From NCBI GenBank assembly GCA_039198835.1, contig JBCCTH010000072.1, positions 1 through 12,558 of the forward strand: a DNA stretch of 12,558 nt. Reading direction: 5' to 3'. Both the position numbers and the translations under genes were made by a program. The stretch is from Shimia_B sp039198835. Lineage in GTDB: Bacteria > Pseudomonadota > Alphaproteobacteria > Rhodobacterales > Rhodobacteraceae. The notes below the pieces were generated by a model. It was not told where the DNA came from. It saw only the letters and a list, made by a program, of their open reading frames with translations, and did not search any database. How positions within the stretch are numbered: the first letter of the stretch is position 1; each line of letters begins with the position of its first letter. Shown in pieces: positions 6,556 through 12,482 of this stretch.

Positions 6556-6569
6556 CGTTAGCGCAAACA
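6556..6569. promoter_or_regulatory. LacI-type operator candidate upstream of the second gap (CGTTAGCGCAAACA)
   Basis: It matches the palindrome TGTTAGCGCTAACA at 12 of 14 positions. It starts 34 bp after the TTGACG hexamer, the same phase as at tkt and the first gap, and ends 29 bp before the ATG. Confidence 0.58.
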
Positions 6570-6598
6570 CGCACTAGACCAGGGAAGCGGAGGCAAAG

Positions 6599-7603
6599 AT
6601 GGCCGTCAAAGTAGCAATCAACGGGTTTGGACGCATCGGGCGCAACGTGCTGCGCGCGATCATCGAATCGGGGCGCACCGATATCGAGGTCGTCGCGATC
6701 AACGATCTCGGCCCGGTTGAGACGAACGCGCATCTCCTGCGTTATGACAGCGTGCATGGGCGCTTTCCCGCGACTGTGACGGCGAGCGAGACAAGCATCG
6801 ATGTCGGGCGCGGCCCGATGGCTGTCACCGCGATCCGAAATCCCGCTGACCTGCCTTGGGGGCATGTCGATATCGTCTTGGAATGCACGGGCATCTTTAC
6901 ATCGAAAGAGGCCTGCCAGGCCCATCTTGAAAACGGGGCCTCCCGCGTTCTGATCTCCGCACCAGGCAAGGACGCTGACAAGACAATCGTCTTCGGCGTC
7001 AATGACAAGACACTGACCTCAGACGATCTCATCGTCTCTAACGCCTCCTGCACCACAAACTGCCTGTCGCCGGTGGCCAAAGTCCTCAACGATGAAATCG
7101 GCATCGTGAAGGGCTTCATGACCACCATTCATTCCTACACCGGTGACCAGCCCACGCTTGATACGATGCACAAAGATCTCTATCGCGCGCGCGCGGCGGC
7201 GATGTCGATGATCCCGACATCAACAGGCGCGGCGAAAGCTGTGGGCCTTGTTCTGCCAGAGCTCAACGGCAAGCTTGACGGTGTCGCGATCCGCGTTCCC
7301 ACGCCCAACGTCTCGGTCGTGGATCTGACATTTGAGGCCACGCGCGAGACGAGCGCCGATGAGATCAACGCCGCGATGCACAAAGCCGCGAGCGCCGGCC
7401 CGCTCAAAGGCATTCTCGGCGTCACCGACGACAAGCTCGTCAGCCAGGATTTCAACCACGATCCCCATTCCTCGATCTTCGCGACAGATCAGACCAAGGT
7501 CATGGCAGGCACAATGTGCCGCATTCTGACCTGGTATGATAATGAATGGGGCTTCTCCAACCGCATGTCAGACACCGCGGTCGCGATGGGCAAACTGATC
7601 TAG
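6599..7603 (+). CDS. gap: Glyceraldehyde-3-phosphate dehydrogenase, GapA-like, probably NAD-dependent (334 aa)
   Basis: A paralogue of the preceding gap with the same 334-residue length and catalytic residues: NGFGRIGR 8-15, Cys151 in SNASCTTNC, His178 in HSYTGDQ, and WYDNEWGFSNRM near the end. Unlike its neighbour it keeps Asp36 in AINDLG, the NAD-type discriminator, and has Thr189-Met190 rather than Arg-Arg before HKDL. It is therefore the likelier glycolytic, NAD-linked enzyme; this is inferred from family structure, not shown. ATG 6599 has GGAGG (6589-6593) 5 bp upstream. It has its own TTGACG promoter with an operator over the start point. A stem-loop follows 24 bp after the stop. The second half of the two gap genes is so alike (for example HKDLYRARAAAM and RVPTPNVS in both) that they look like an old duplication. 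Confidence 0.95.
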   Translation: MAVKVAINGFGRIGRNVLRAIIESGRTDIEVVAINDLGPVETNAHLLRYDSVHGRFPATVTASETSIDVGRGPMAVTAIRNPADLPWGHVDIVLECTGIFTSKEACQAHLENGASRVLISAPGKDADKTIVFGVNDKTLTSDDLIVSNASCTTNCLSPVAKVLNDEIGIVKGFMTTIHSYTGDQPTLDTMHKDLYRARAAAMSMIPTSTGAAKAVGLVLPELNGKLDGVAIRVPTPNVSVVDLTFEATRETSADEINAAMHKAASAGPLKGILGVTDDKLVSQDFNHDPHSSIFATDQTKVMAGTMCRILTWYDNEWGFSNRMSDTAVAMGKLI

Positions 7604-7627
7604 GCTTCGCCTCGGGTTCCCCTCCAA

Positions 7628-7672
7628 GCGGGCCATTGTTCAGTTTCTTTCAAGTGGCCCGCCTTGCATTTT
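7628..7672 (+). terminator. Putative terminator of the second gap gene
   Basis: GCGGGCCATTG (7628-7638) pairs with CAAGTGGCCCGC (7651-7662) apart from one bulged G, leaving a 12-nt loop rich in T. The tail CTTGCATTTTC is T-rich but interrupted. The stem is strong, the tail imperfect. Confidence 0.5.
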
Positions 7673-7716
7673 CTGCAATGCAGCTTTGACGAAGCAGCGC
7701 TAGCGCTGCGACGCAG
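7664..7716. promoter_or_regulatory. Cluster of dyads with two CTGC-N3-GCAG elements (PhaR-type sites) upstream of the DUF1127-like gene
   Basis: CTGC-AAT-GCAG (7673-7683) and CTGC-GAC-GCAG (7706-7716) are both exact matches to CTGC-N3-GCAG, the element reported for the polyhydroxybutyrate regulator PhaR of Paracoccus and Rhodobacter. Their starts are 33 bp apart, about three helical turns. Between them lie a TTGACG hexamer (7686-7691) and a perfect 16-bp palindrome, GCAGCGCTAGCGCTGC (7694-7709), which overlaps the second element. TTGCA-N5-TGCAA (7664-7678) overlaps the first. Confidence 0.55.
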
Positions 7717-7763
7717 CATTGCTATGTTTGCGGTAACGAAGACGCCAAAACTGGAGTAAGATC

Positions 7764-7922
7764 ATGGCCCTTCTCGCAGACCTCAAAACCCGCCTCGCAA
7801 AGCGCCGCGCGTACAACCGCACGGTGTCCGAGCTGAAATCGATGTCGCTCGATGTGGCGCTCGATCTTGATCTCTACCCCGGCGATGCCGAGGTGATCGC
7901 CGCGCGCGCCGTCTACGGCTAA
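7764..7922 (+). CDS. Small DUF1127-like protein (52 aa)
   Basis: ATG 7764 has GGAG 7 bp upstream; the stop TAA at 7920-7922 overlaps the coaD stop on the other strand. The protein, MALLADLKTRLAKRRAYNRT...ARAVYG, is helical and basic at the start. RRAYNRTVSELKSMSLDVALDLDLYPGDA aligns by eye with the DUF1127/YjiS pattern (R-x-Y-x-R-T-x-x-E-L-x-x-L-x-D-x-x-L-x-D-L-G-L), though the usual SDRELADLG core is degenerate here, so it would be a divergent member. DUF1127 proteins are short and often stress- or nutrient-responsive; some are linked to phosphate, RNA or carbon metabolism, with no common mechanism. The upstream CTGC-N3-GCAG pair suggests control by a PhaR-like regulator. It has no membrane segment or signal peptide. 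Confidence 0.75.
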   Translation: MALLADLKTRLAKRRAYNRTVSELKSMSLDVALDLDLYPGDAEVIAARAVYG

Positions 7923-8416
7923 GCACGCGCCAGGCGCGCCTTGAGCGCTTGATCGACCGGGGGGGTGACGAACTTTGAAACGTCGCCCCCAAGCCGCGCG
8001 ATCTCTTTCACGAGTTTTGAGGCAATCGCCTGATGCTCGGCTTCGGCCATCAAAAAGACCGTCTCGACGCTATCGTCGAGTTGCCGGTTCATCCCCACCA
8101 TCTGAAACTCATATTCAAAATCGGCGACAGCGCGCAGCCCGCGCACGATGATCTGCGCGTCAACGTCTTGCGCGCAGTTTATGAGCAGATTTTCAAAGGG
8201 ATGCACGACATAATCGCATCCCGTCTGCGCCGCCAGAGCCGGAAACTCCGCCTCAACCATCGCCACGCGCTCTTCTAGCGAGAAAAGCGGCCCCTTGTCC
8301 CGGTTGATCGCCACGCCCACGACGAGACGATCCACCAAACGCCCCGCGCGCCGCATGATATCGAGATGTCCCAGCGTGACCGGGTCGAATGTCCCCGGAT
8401 AAAGCCCGATCCGCAT
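7919..8416 (-). CDS. coaD: Phosphopantetheine adenylyltransferase CoaD (165 aa)
   Basis: Catalyses ATP plus 4'-phosphopantetheine to dephospho-CoA, the penultimate step of CoA synthesis; a cytoplasmic hexamer. It is of normal length (about 160 aa) with the nucleotidyltransferase landmarks: YPGTFDPVTLGH (6-17), holding the T-x-G-H nucleotide motif at 14-17; INRDKGPLFSLEERV; VRGLRAVADFEYEFQM, typical for CoaD; and the AIASKLVKEIARLGGDVSKFV segment near the C-terminus, which replaces the more common SSSLVKE version. Start ATG 8416-8414 has GGGAGG about 6 bp upstream on the minus strand. It is transcribed divergently from mmsA with a 156-bp shared upstream region and converges on the small DUF1127-like gene with overlapping stop codons. 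Confidence 0.95.
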   Translation of the reverse strand: MRIGLYPGTFDPVTLGHLDIMRRAGRLVDRLVVGVAINRDKGPLFSLEERVAMVEAEFPALAAQTGCDYVVHPFENLLINCAQDVDAQIIVRGLRAVADFEYEFQMVGMNRQLDDSVETVFLMAEAEHQAIASKLVKEIARLGGDVSKFVTPPVDQALKARLARA

Positions 8417-8478
8417 GGCTCATCCTCCCAGCTAGCGGTGCGCGCGCCACGAAGCCTGATTAGCCCTGCCCGGTCTAT

Positions 8479-8492
8479 ACTTTAGGTAAAGT
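8479..8492. promoter_or_regulatory. Palindrome ACTTTA-GG-TAAAGT in the coaD/mmsA divergent region
   Basis: A 14-bp dyad with perfect 6-bp arms and a 2-bp centre, 80 bp before mmsA. It overlaps TATACT (8476-8481, plus) and TATAGA (8474-8479, read on the minus strand), neither with a good -35. A regulator site for valine or branched-chain catabolism is plausible; no family is assigned. A hairpin CGCGAC-GCCGG-GTCGCG (8493-8509) follows directly and has no T-tail. Confidence 0.42.
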
Positions 8493-8517
8493 CGCGACGC
8501 CGGGTCGCGCGACTTCC

Positions 8518-8545
8518 TTGACCAGAGGGGCAGGCCGCGCATAGC
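8518..8545 (+). promoter_or_regulatory. Candidate promoter of mmsA
   Basis: TTGACC (8518-8523), a 16-bp spacer and CATAGC (8540-8545, three of six). The -35 is good, the -10 poor. It is 27 bp before the chosen mmsA start. Confidence 0.35.
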
Positions 8546-8572
8546 TAGCGCAACGTCAGCGGGAGGTAGATG

Positions 8573-10072
8573 ATGCAAGAACTCAGCCATTATGTGAACG
8601 GCGTGGCCCAACCGGGCCGCTCGGGCCGCTTTGCGCAAGTAATGAACCCGGCCACTGGCGAAGTTCAGGCCAAAGTGCCGCTCGCCTCTGCCGCCGAGCT
8701 CGATGAGGCCGTCGCCATCGCCGCCGCAGCGCAGCCCGCCTGGGCGGCCACGAACCCCCAACGCCGCGCGCGCGTCATGATGAAATTCGTCACGCTGCTC
8801 CAGCGCGATATGGAGGCCCTCGCCGAAGCGCTTTCGCGCGAACACGGAAAAACGCTCCCCGACGCGAAGGGCGACGTGCAGCGCGGGCTCGAAGTCGTTG
8901 AGTTTTGCATCGGCGCGCCGCATCTCCTGAAAGGCGAATACACCGATAGCGCGGGCCCGGGCATCGACATGTATTCGATGAAACAGGCACTTGGCGTCAC
9001 TGCGGGGATCACCCCGTTCAACTTTCCGGCCATGATCCCGATGTGGATGTTTGCGCCCGCAATCGTTTGCGGCAATGCGTTTATCCTCAAGCCCTCTGAG
9101 CGTGACCCGTCCCTGCCGCTGATGCTCGCCGCGCTGATGGAAGAAGCGGGCCTGCCCAAGGGCATCCTCCAGGTCATCAACGGCGATAAAGAGGCGGTCG
9201 ACGCGATCCTTGAGCACCCGGTCATCCAGAGCGTGGGCTTTGTCGGCTCGACCCCGATCGCCGAATATATCTATGCCCAGGGATGCGCCAATGGAAAGCG
9301 CGTGCAGTGCTTTGGCGGGGCCAAGAACCACATGATCGTGATGCCCGATGCCGATATGGATCAGGCCGCCGATGCGCTCGTGGGCGCGGGCTATGGCGCG
9401 GCGGGCGAGCGCTGCATGGCGATCTCGGTCGCGGTGCCGGTGGGCGACGAGACAGCAGACCGCCTCATCGCAAAGCTCGCCCCCCGCGTCGAAGCGCTCA
9501 AGGTCGGGCCTTACACAGCGGGAGATGAAGTTGATTACGGGCCGGTGGTCACGGCCGCCGCCAAGGCCAATATCGAGCGCCTCGTGCAATCCGGGCTCGA
9601 TCAGGGCGCGAAGCTTGTCGTCGACGGACGCGACTTCAAACTCCAAGGCTATGAAGACGGCTACTTTCTAGGCCCCCATCTCTTTGACCATGCCACCAAG
9701 GATATGGACATCTATCAAAAAGAGATTTTCGGGCCGGTCCTGACCACCGTGCGCGCCCAGACCTATGAAGAGGCCATCACGCTCGCCATGGATCATGAAT
9801 ATGGCAATGGCACTGCGATCTTCACGCGCGACGGCGATACAGCGCGCGACTTCGCCAACCGGATAAACATCGGCATGGTGGGCGTGAACGTGCCCATCCC
9901 CGTGCCGCTCGCTTATCATACCTTTGGCGGCTGGAAGAAATCGATGTTCGGCGATCTCAATCAGCACGGCCCCGATGCGATCAAGTTTTACACCCGCACC
10001 AAGACAATCACGTCGCGCTGGCCGTCGGGCATCAAAGAGGGCGGCGAGTTCTCTATCCCCGTGATGGAATAG
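8573..10072 (+). CDS. mmsA: CoA-acylating methylmalonate-semialdehyde dehydrogenase (499 aa)
   Basis: Oxidises methylmalonate semialdehyde with NAD and CoA to propionyl-CoA (valine degradation; also malonate semialdehyde to acetyl-CoA). ALDH superfamily, cytoplasmic. Landmarks: Asn150 in TPFNFP, FILKPSERDP (170-179), GFVGSTPIAEYIY (222-234), FGGAKNH (247-253) where ordinary ALDHs carry the general-base Glu, and the nucleophile Cys281 in GERCMAIS. The lack of that Glu together with GERCMA is characteristic of the CoA-dependent MMSDH class and separates it from other ALDHs. Length is typical. Two adjacent ATGs occur; 8573 is preferred because GGGAGG (8561-8566) is 6 bp away, giving MQELSHYVNG, the usual N-terminus. 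It begins the valine cluster but is separated from the next gene by 153 bp with its own promoter. Confidence 0.96.
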   Translation: MQELSHYVNGVAQPGRSGRFAQVMNPATGEVQAKVPLASAAELDEAVAIAAAAQPAWAATNPQRRARVMMKFVTLLQRDMEALAEALSREHGKTLPDAKGDVQRGLEVVEFCIGAPHLLKGEYTDSAGPGIDMYSMKQALGVTAGITPFNFPAMIPMWMFAPAIVCGNAFILKPSERDPSLPLMLAALMEEAGLPKGILQVINGDKEAVDAILEHPVIQSVGFVGSTPIAEYIYAQGCANGKRVQCFGGAKNHMIVMPDADMDQAADALVGAGYGAAGERCMAISVAVPVGDETADRLIAKLAPRVEALKVGPYTAGDEVDYGPVVTAAAKANIERLVQSGLDQGAKLVVDGRDFKLQGYEDGYFLGPHLFDHATKDMDIYQKEIFGPVLTTVRAQTYEEAITLAMDHEYGNGTAIFTRDGDTARDFANRINIGMVGVNVPIPVPLAYHTFGGWKKSMFGDLNQHGPDAIKFYTRTKTITSRWPSGIKEGGEFSIPVME

Positions 10073-10075
10073 CTC

Positions 10076-10095
10076 GAGGGGGCTTGCGCCCTCTC
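10076..10095 (+). terminator. Stem-loop after mmsA, possible terminator without U-tract
   Basis: GAGGGGGC pairs with GCCCTCTC over 8 bp with one G-U pair and a TTGC loop, starting 3 bp after the stop. The tail TCGTCGCGC is not T-rich, so it may be a Rho-assisted end or an mRNA-stabilising hairpin. Confidence 0.42.
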
Positions 10096-10169
10096 TCGTC
10101 GCGCAGGCCCGCGCAGCTTGCCCGCTCAAAGTGCCAAACCGCTTTCCGGTCGGGGCAGCAATTCTGATA

Positions 10170-10211
10170 TTGGCCAGTGGCGACAGGCAGCATAAATTGA
10201 ACGCACGTTCA
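10170..10211 (+). promoter_or_regulatory. Promoter plus TetR-like operator upstream of the acyl-CoA dehydrogenase gene
   Basis: TTGGCC (10170-10175), a 17-bp spacer and TAAATT (10193-10198) form a reasonable sigma-70 promoter (four of six in each hexamer). TGAACG-CA-CGTTCA (10198-10211), a dyad with perfect 6-bp arms, covers the end of the -10 and the predicted start near 10205. The form is common for TetR-family repressors, many of which sense acyl-CoAs. It is 14 bp before the ATG. Confidence 0.58.
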
Positions 10212-10225
10212 GATAAAGGATGCCC

Positions 10226-11365
10226 ATGTTCGATCAGATGACCGAAGATCAAAACGCCATCTTCGATATGGCCAAAGCCTTGGGCCAGGCCGAGATCGCG
10301 CCCCACGCGCGGCAATGGGAGGCCGACGGCACAATCCCCAAAGAGCTATGGCCGAAGCTCGCCGACCTCGGCTTTGGGGGGCTCTACGTGCGCGAAGAAA
10401 GCGGCGGCTCAGGCCTCTCGCGCCATGACAGCACGCTTGTCTTCGAGGCGCTGGCGATGGCCTGCCCTTCCGTCTCGGCCTTTTTGTCGATCCACAACAT
10501 GTGTGCCTGGATGATCGATGTGTTCGGGTCCGAAGAGCTCCGCACGGCCAGGCTGCCCGAAGCTGTGAGCATGGCCAAATTCTATAGCTACTGCCTCACC
10601 GAGCCGGGCTCTGGCTCGGATGCGGCGGCGCTGAAGACACGCGCCGCGCGCACCAATGAGGGCTACCGTCTGACGGGGACAAAAGCGTTTATCTCAGGGG
10701 GTGGATATTCCGATGCCTACATCGTCATGGCCCGAACCGGCGATGGCGGGCCAAAGGGCATTTCCTCGCTCATCGTCGATGACGGCGCATCGGGGCTAAG
10801 CTTTGGCGGCCTCGAAGAGAAAATGGGCTGGAAGGCGCAGCCCACCCGCCAGGTGCAATTGGATGATTGCAATATTCCCGCCTCAAATTTGCTTGGCGAA
10901 GAAGGTTTGGGTTTCACTTATGCGATGAAAGGCCTTGATGGCGGCAGGCTCAACATTGCGGCCTGCTCGCTGGGCGGCGCACAGGCCGCGCTTGATGCCA
11001 CCCTGGGCTATATGCGCGATCGAAAAGCCTTCGGCAAAACCCTGACTGAGTTTCAGGCGCTTCAGTTTCGGCTCGCTGAGATGGAGATCGAGCTTGAGGC
11101 GGCGCGCACCTTCCTGCGCGCGGCGGCCCACAGCCTCGACGCCGCCGCCCCGGATGCAACCAAGAGATGCGCCATGGCCAAGAAGTTTGTGACAGAGGCG
11201 GGCTCTCGCATTGCCGATCAGTGTCTCCAACTCCATGGCGGCTATGGCTATCTGGCCGATTACGGGATCGAAAAGATCGTGCGCGATCTGCGTGTCCACC
11301 AGATCCTTGAAGGCACCAACGAGATCATGCGCCTCATCGTGGCCCGCGAGATGCTGAGCGCATGA
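10226..11365 (+). CDS. Acyl-CoA dehydrogenase, probably isobutyryl-CoA dehydrogenase (379 aa)
   Basis: FAD-dependent alpha,beta-dehydrogenation of acyl-CoA, electrons passing to ETF. Normal ACAD length and domain order: N-terminal helical (1-115), middle beta with CLTEPGSGSDA (123-133) and FISGGGYSDAYIVMAR, C-terminal helical with RKAFGK (266-271), LHGGYGY (336-342) and LEGTNEIMR, whose Glu362 is the likely catalytic base in the SCAD/IBD position. Substrate is not readable from the sequence alone; placement between mmsA and the HIBYL-CoA hydrolase and mmsB genes argues for isobutyryl-CoA to methacrylyl-CoA in valine breakdown. Start ATG 10226 is preferred over ATG 10220 because AAAGGA (10215-10220) is 5 bp upstream. 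Its promoter carries a TetR-like operator. The next gene starts 82 bp later, probably in the same transcript. Confidence 0.93.
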   Translation: MFDQMTEDQNAIFDMAKALGQAEIAPHARQWEADGTIPKELWPKLADLGFGGLYVREESGGSGLSRHDSTLVFEALAMACPSVSAFLSIHNMCAWMIDVFGSEELRTARLPEAVSMAKFYSYCLTEPGSGSDAAALKTRAARTNEGYRLTGTKAFISGGGYSDAYIVMARTGDGGPKGISSLIVDDGASGLSFGGLEEKMGWKAQPTRQVQLDDCNIPASNLLGEEGLGFTYAMKGLDGGRLNIAACSLGGAQAALDATLGYMRDRKAFGKTLTEFQALQFRLAEMEIELEAARTFLRAAAHSLDAAAPDATKRCAMAKKFVTEAGSRIADQCLQLHGGYGYLADYGIEKIVRDLRVHQILEGTNEIMRLIVAREMLSA

Positions 11366-11379
11366 GGGGCGGCCCCCTC
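11364..11379 (+). other. GC stem-loop at the stop codon of the acyl-CoA dehydrogenase gene
   Basis: GAGGGG (11364-11369) pairs with CCCCTC (11374-11379) around a CGGC loop; the left arm includes the last two bases of the TGA stop. No T-tract follows (GCCCGCCGCCGCC). It resembles the GAGGGGGC hairpin after mmsA, so it is more likely a partial terminator or mRNA end-protecting hairpin inside the operon than a full stop. Confidence 0.4.
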
Positions 11380-11447
11380 GCCCGCCGCCGCCCTGCACCT
11401 GATGCCGGGCCTCGCGCCTCGGCTTCCAAGGCGCGCCAGAGCGCGCG

Positions 11448-12482
11448 ATGACAGGCGATGTCTTGATCCGGCGGGCCGGTCATGCGGGCTGCATCACCCT
11501 GAACCGTCCTGACGCGCTCAACGCTCTCACCCATGGGATGTGTCTCGAAATCGAGCGCGCAATCACAGCCTGGGCCAGCGACGATGCGGTCAAGCTGATC
11601 CTACTCGATGCCGTGGGGGATCGGGCTTTTTGTTCGGGCGGCGACATCGCGAAGATGTATGAAACAGGCCGGGCAGGCGATTTCAGCTATGGGCGGCAAT
11701 TCTGGCAAGATGAATATCGGCTCAACGCGAAGATCGCGCGATACCCCAAGCCAATCGTCGCTTTCTTGCAAGGGTTCACAATGGGCGGTGGCGTTGGTCT
11801 GGGCTGCCATGCCGCGCATCGCATTGTCGGCGAGACAAGCCAGATCGCGATGCCCGAGGTGACGATTGGGCTTGTGCCTGATGTGGGCGGGTCCTTGCTC
11901 TTGGCGCATGCACCGGGCCATCTGGGCGAATATCTGGCGATCACGGCCTCGCGCATGGCTTCAGGTGATGCGATTTATGCAGGTTTTGCAGATGTTTATG
12001 CCCCGCTTGAAGAGTGGGAGATGATCAAGGAAAAACTTCAGGAAGAAGGTGAGGTTTCGCTCCCTGATCATCCCGCGCCGCCCTCTGAGATGGCCGCGCA
12101 GCACGCCGAGATCGATGCGCTTTTCCAAGGGACAACCCCGGCAGATATCGCCCGCGCGCTTTCGGTCAGCGAGAGCGCCTTCGCGCCAAGAGCCGCCAAA
12201 GCCATCGCGAGAAACTCACCCCTCGCCATGGCTTGCGGTCTTGAAATCGTGCGCCGCCTGCGCGCCACGCGCGATATCACGCGCGCGCTCGAGCTCGAAT
12301 ATCGCTTCACCGCGCGTAGCATGGAGCATGGCGATTTCATCGAAGGCATCCGCGCCCTACTCATCGACAAGGATAAAAAGCCGCGCTGGCGGCACGCGCT
12401 AGATGCGCTTCCCATGGCGGCCGTCAGCGCGATGTTGCGCCCGCTCGGGCCCGAAACGCTCAACCTGGAGGACCCCACATGA
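11448..12482 (+). CDS. 3-hydroxyisobutyryl-CoA hydrolase (enoyl-CoA hydratase/isomerase superfamily, 344 aa)
   Basis: Hydrolyses 3-hydroxyisobutyryl-CoA to free 3-hydroxyisobutyrate in valine degradation. The crotonase fold is clear: ITLNRPDALNALT (16-28), the oxyanion-hole loops FCSGGDI (61-67) and GGGVGLG (113-119), and AMPEVTIGLVPDVGGS with Glu137 and Asp145, the pair that marks the HIBCH branch rather than a hydratase. Length (about 340-350 aa) also fits HIBCH; simple hydratases are about 260 aa. The C-terminal half (residues 190-330) is the HIBCH extension with SVSESAFAPRAAKAIARNSPLAM. The ATG at 11448 has only a weak AGAG upstream, so translation may be inefficient or coupled; no better start is seen. 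It overlaps the start of the next gene by ATGA. Confidence 0.92.
   Translation: MTGDVLIRRAGHAGCITLNRPDALNALTHGMCLEIERAITAWASDDAVKLILLDAVGDRAFCSGGDIAKMYETGRAGDFSYGRQFWQDEYRLNAKIARYPKPIVAFLQGFTMGGGVGLGCHAAHRIVGETSQIAMPEVTIGLVPDVGGSLLLAHAPGHLGEYLAITASRMASGDAIYAGFADVYAPLEEWEMIKEKLQEEGEVSLPDHPAPPSEMAAQHAEIDALFQGTTPADIARALSVSESAFAPRAAKAIARNSPLAMACGLEIVRRLRATRDITRALELEYRFTARSMEHGDFIEGIRALLIDKDKKPRWRHALDALPMAAVSAMLRPLGPETLNLEDPT

Noticed and set aside
8543..8556. A fifth copy of the TGTTAGCGCTAACA operator before mmsA (around CTAGCGCAAC)
   Set aside because: Only about 8 of 14 positions match and the distance from TTGACC is 25 bp rather than 33-34.
8432..9646. A 404-residue open frame on the minus strand opposite mmsA
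   Set aside because: It is antisense to a complete, motif-rich mmsA. Its product is rich in His, Arg, Asp and Gly as expected from the complement of high-GC codons, it has no family motif, and no ribosome-binding site was found.
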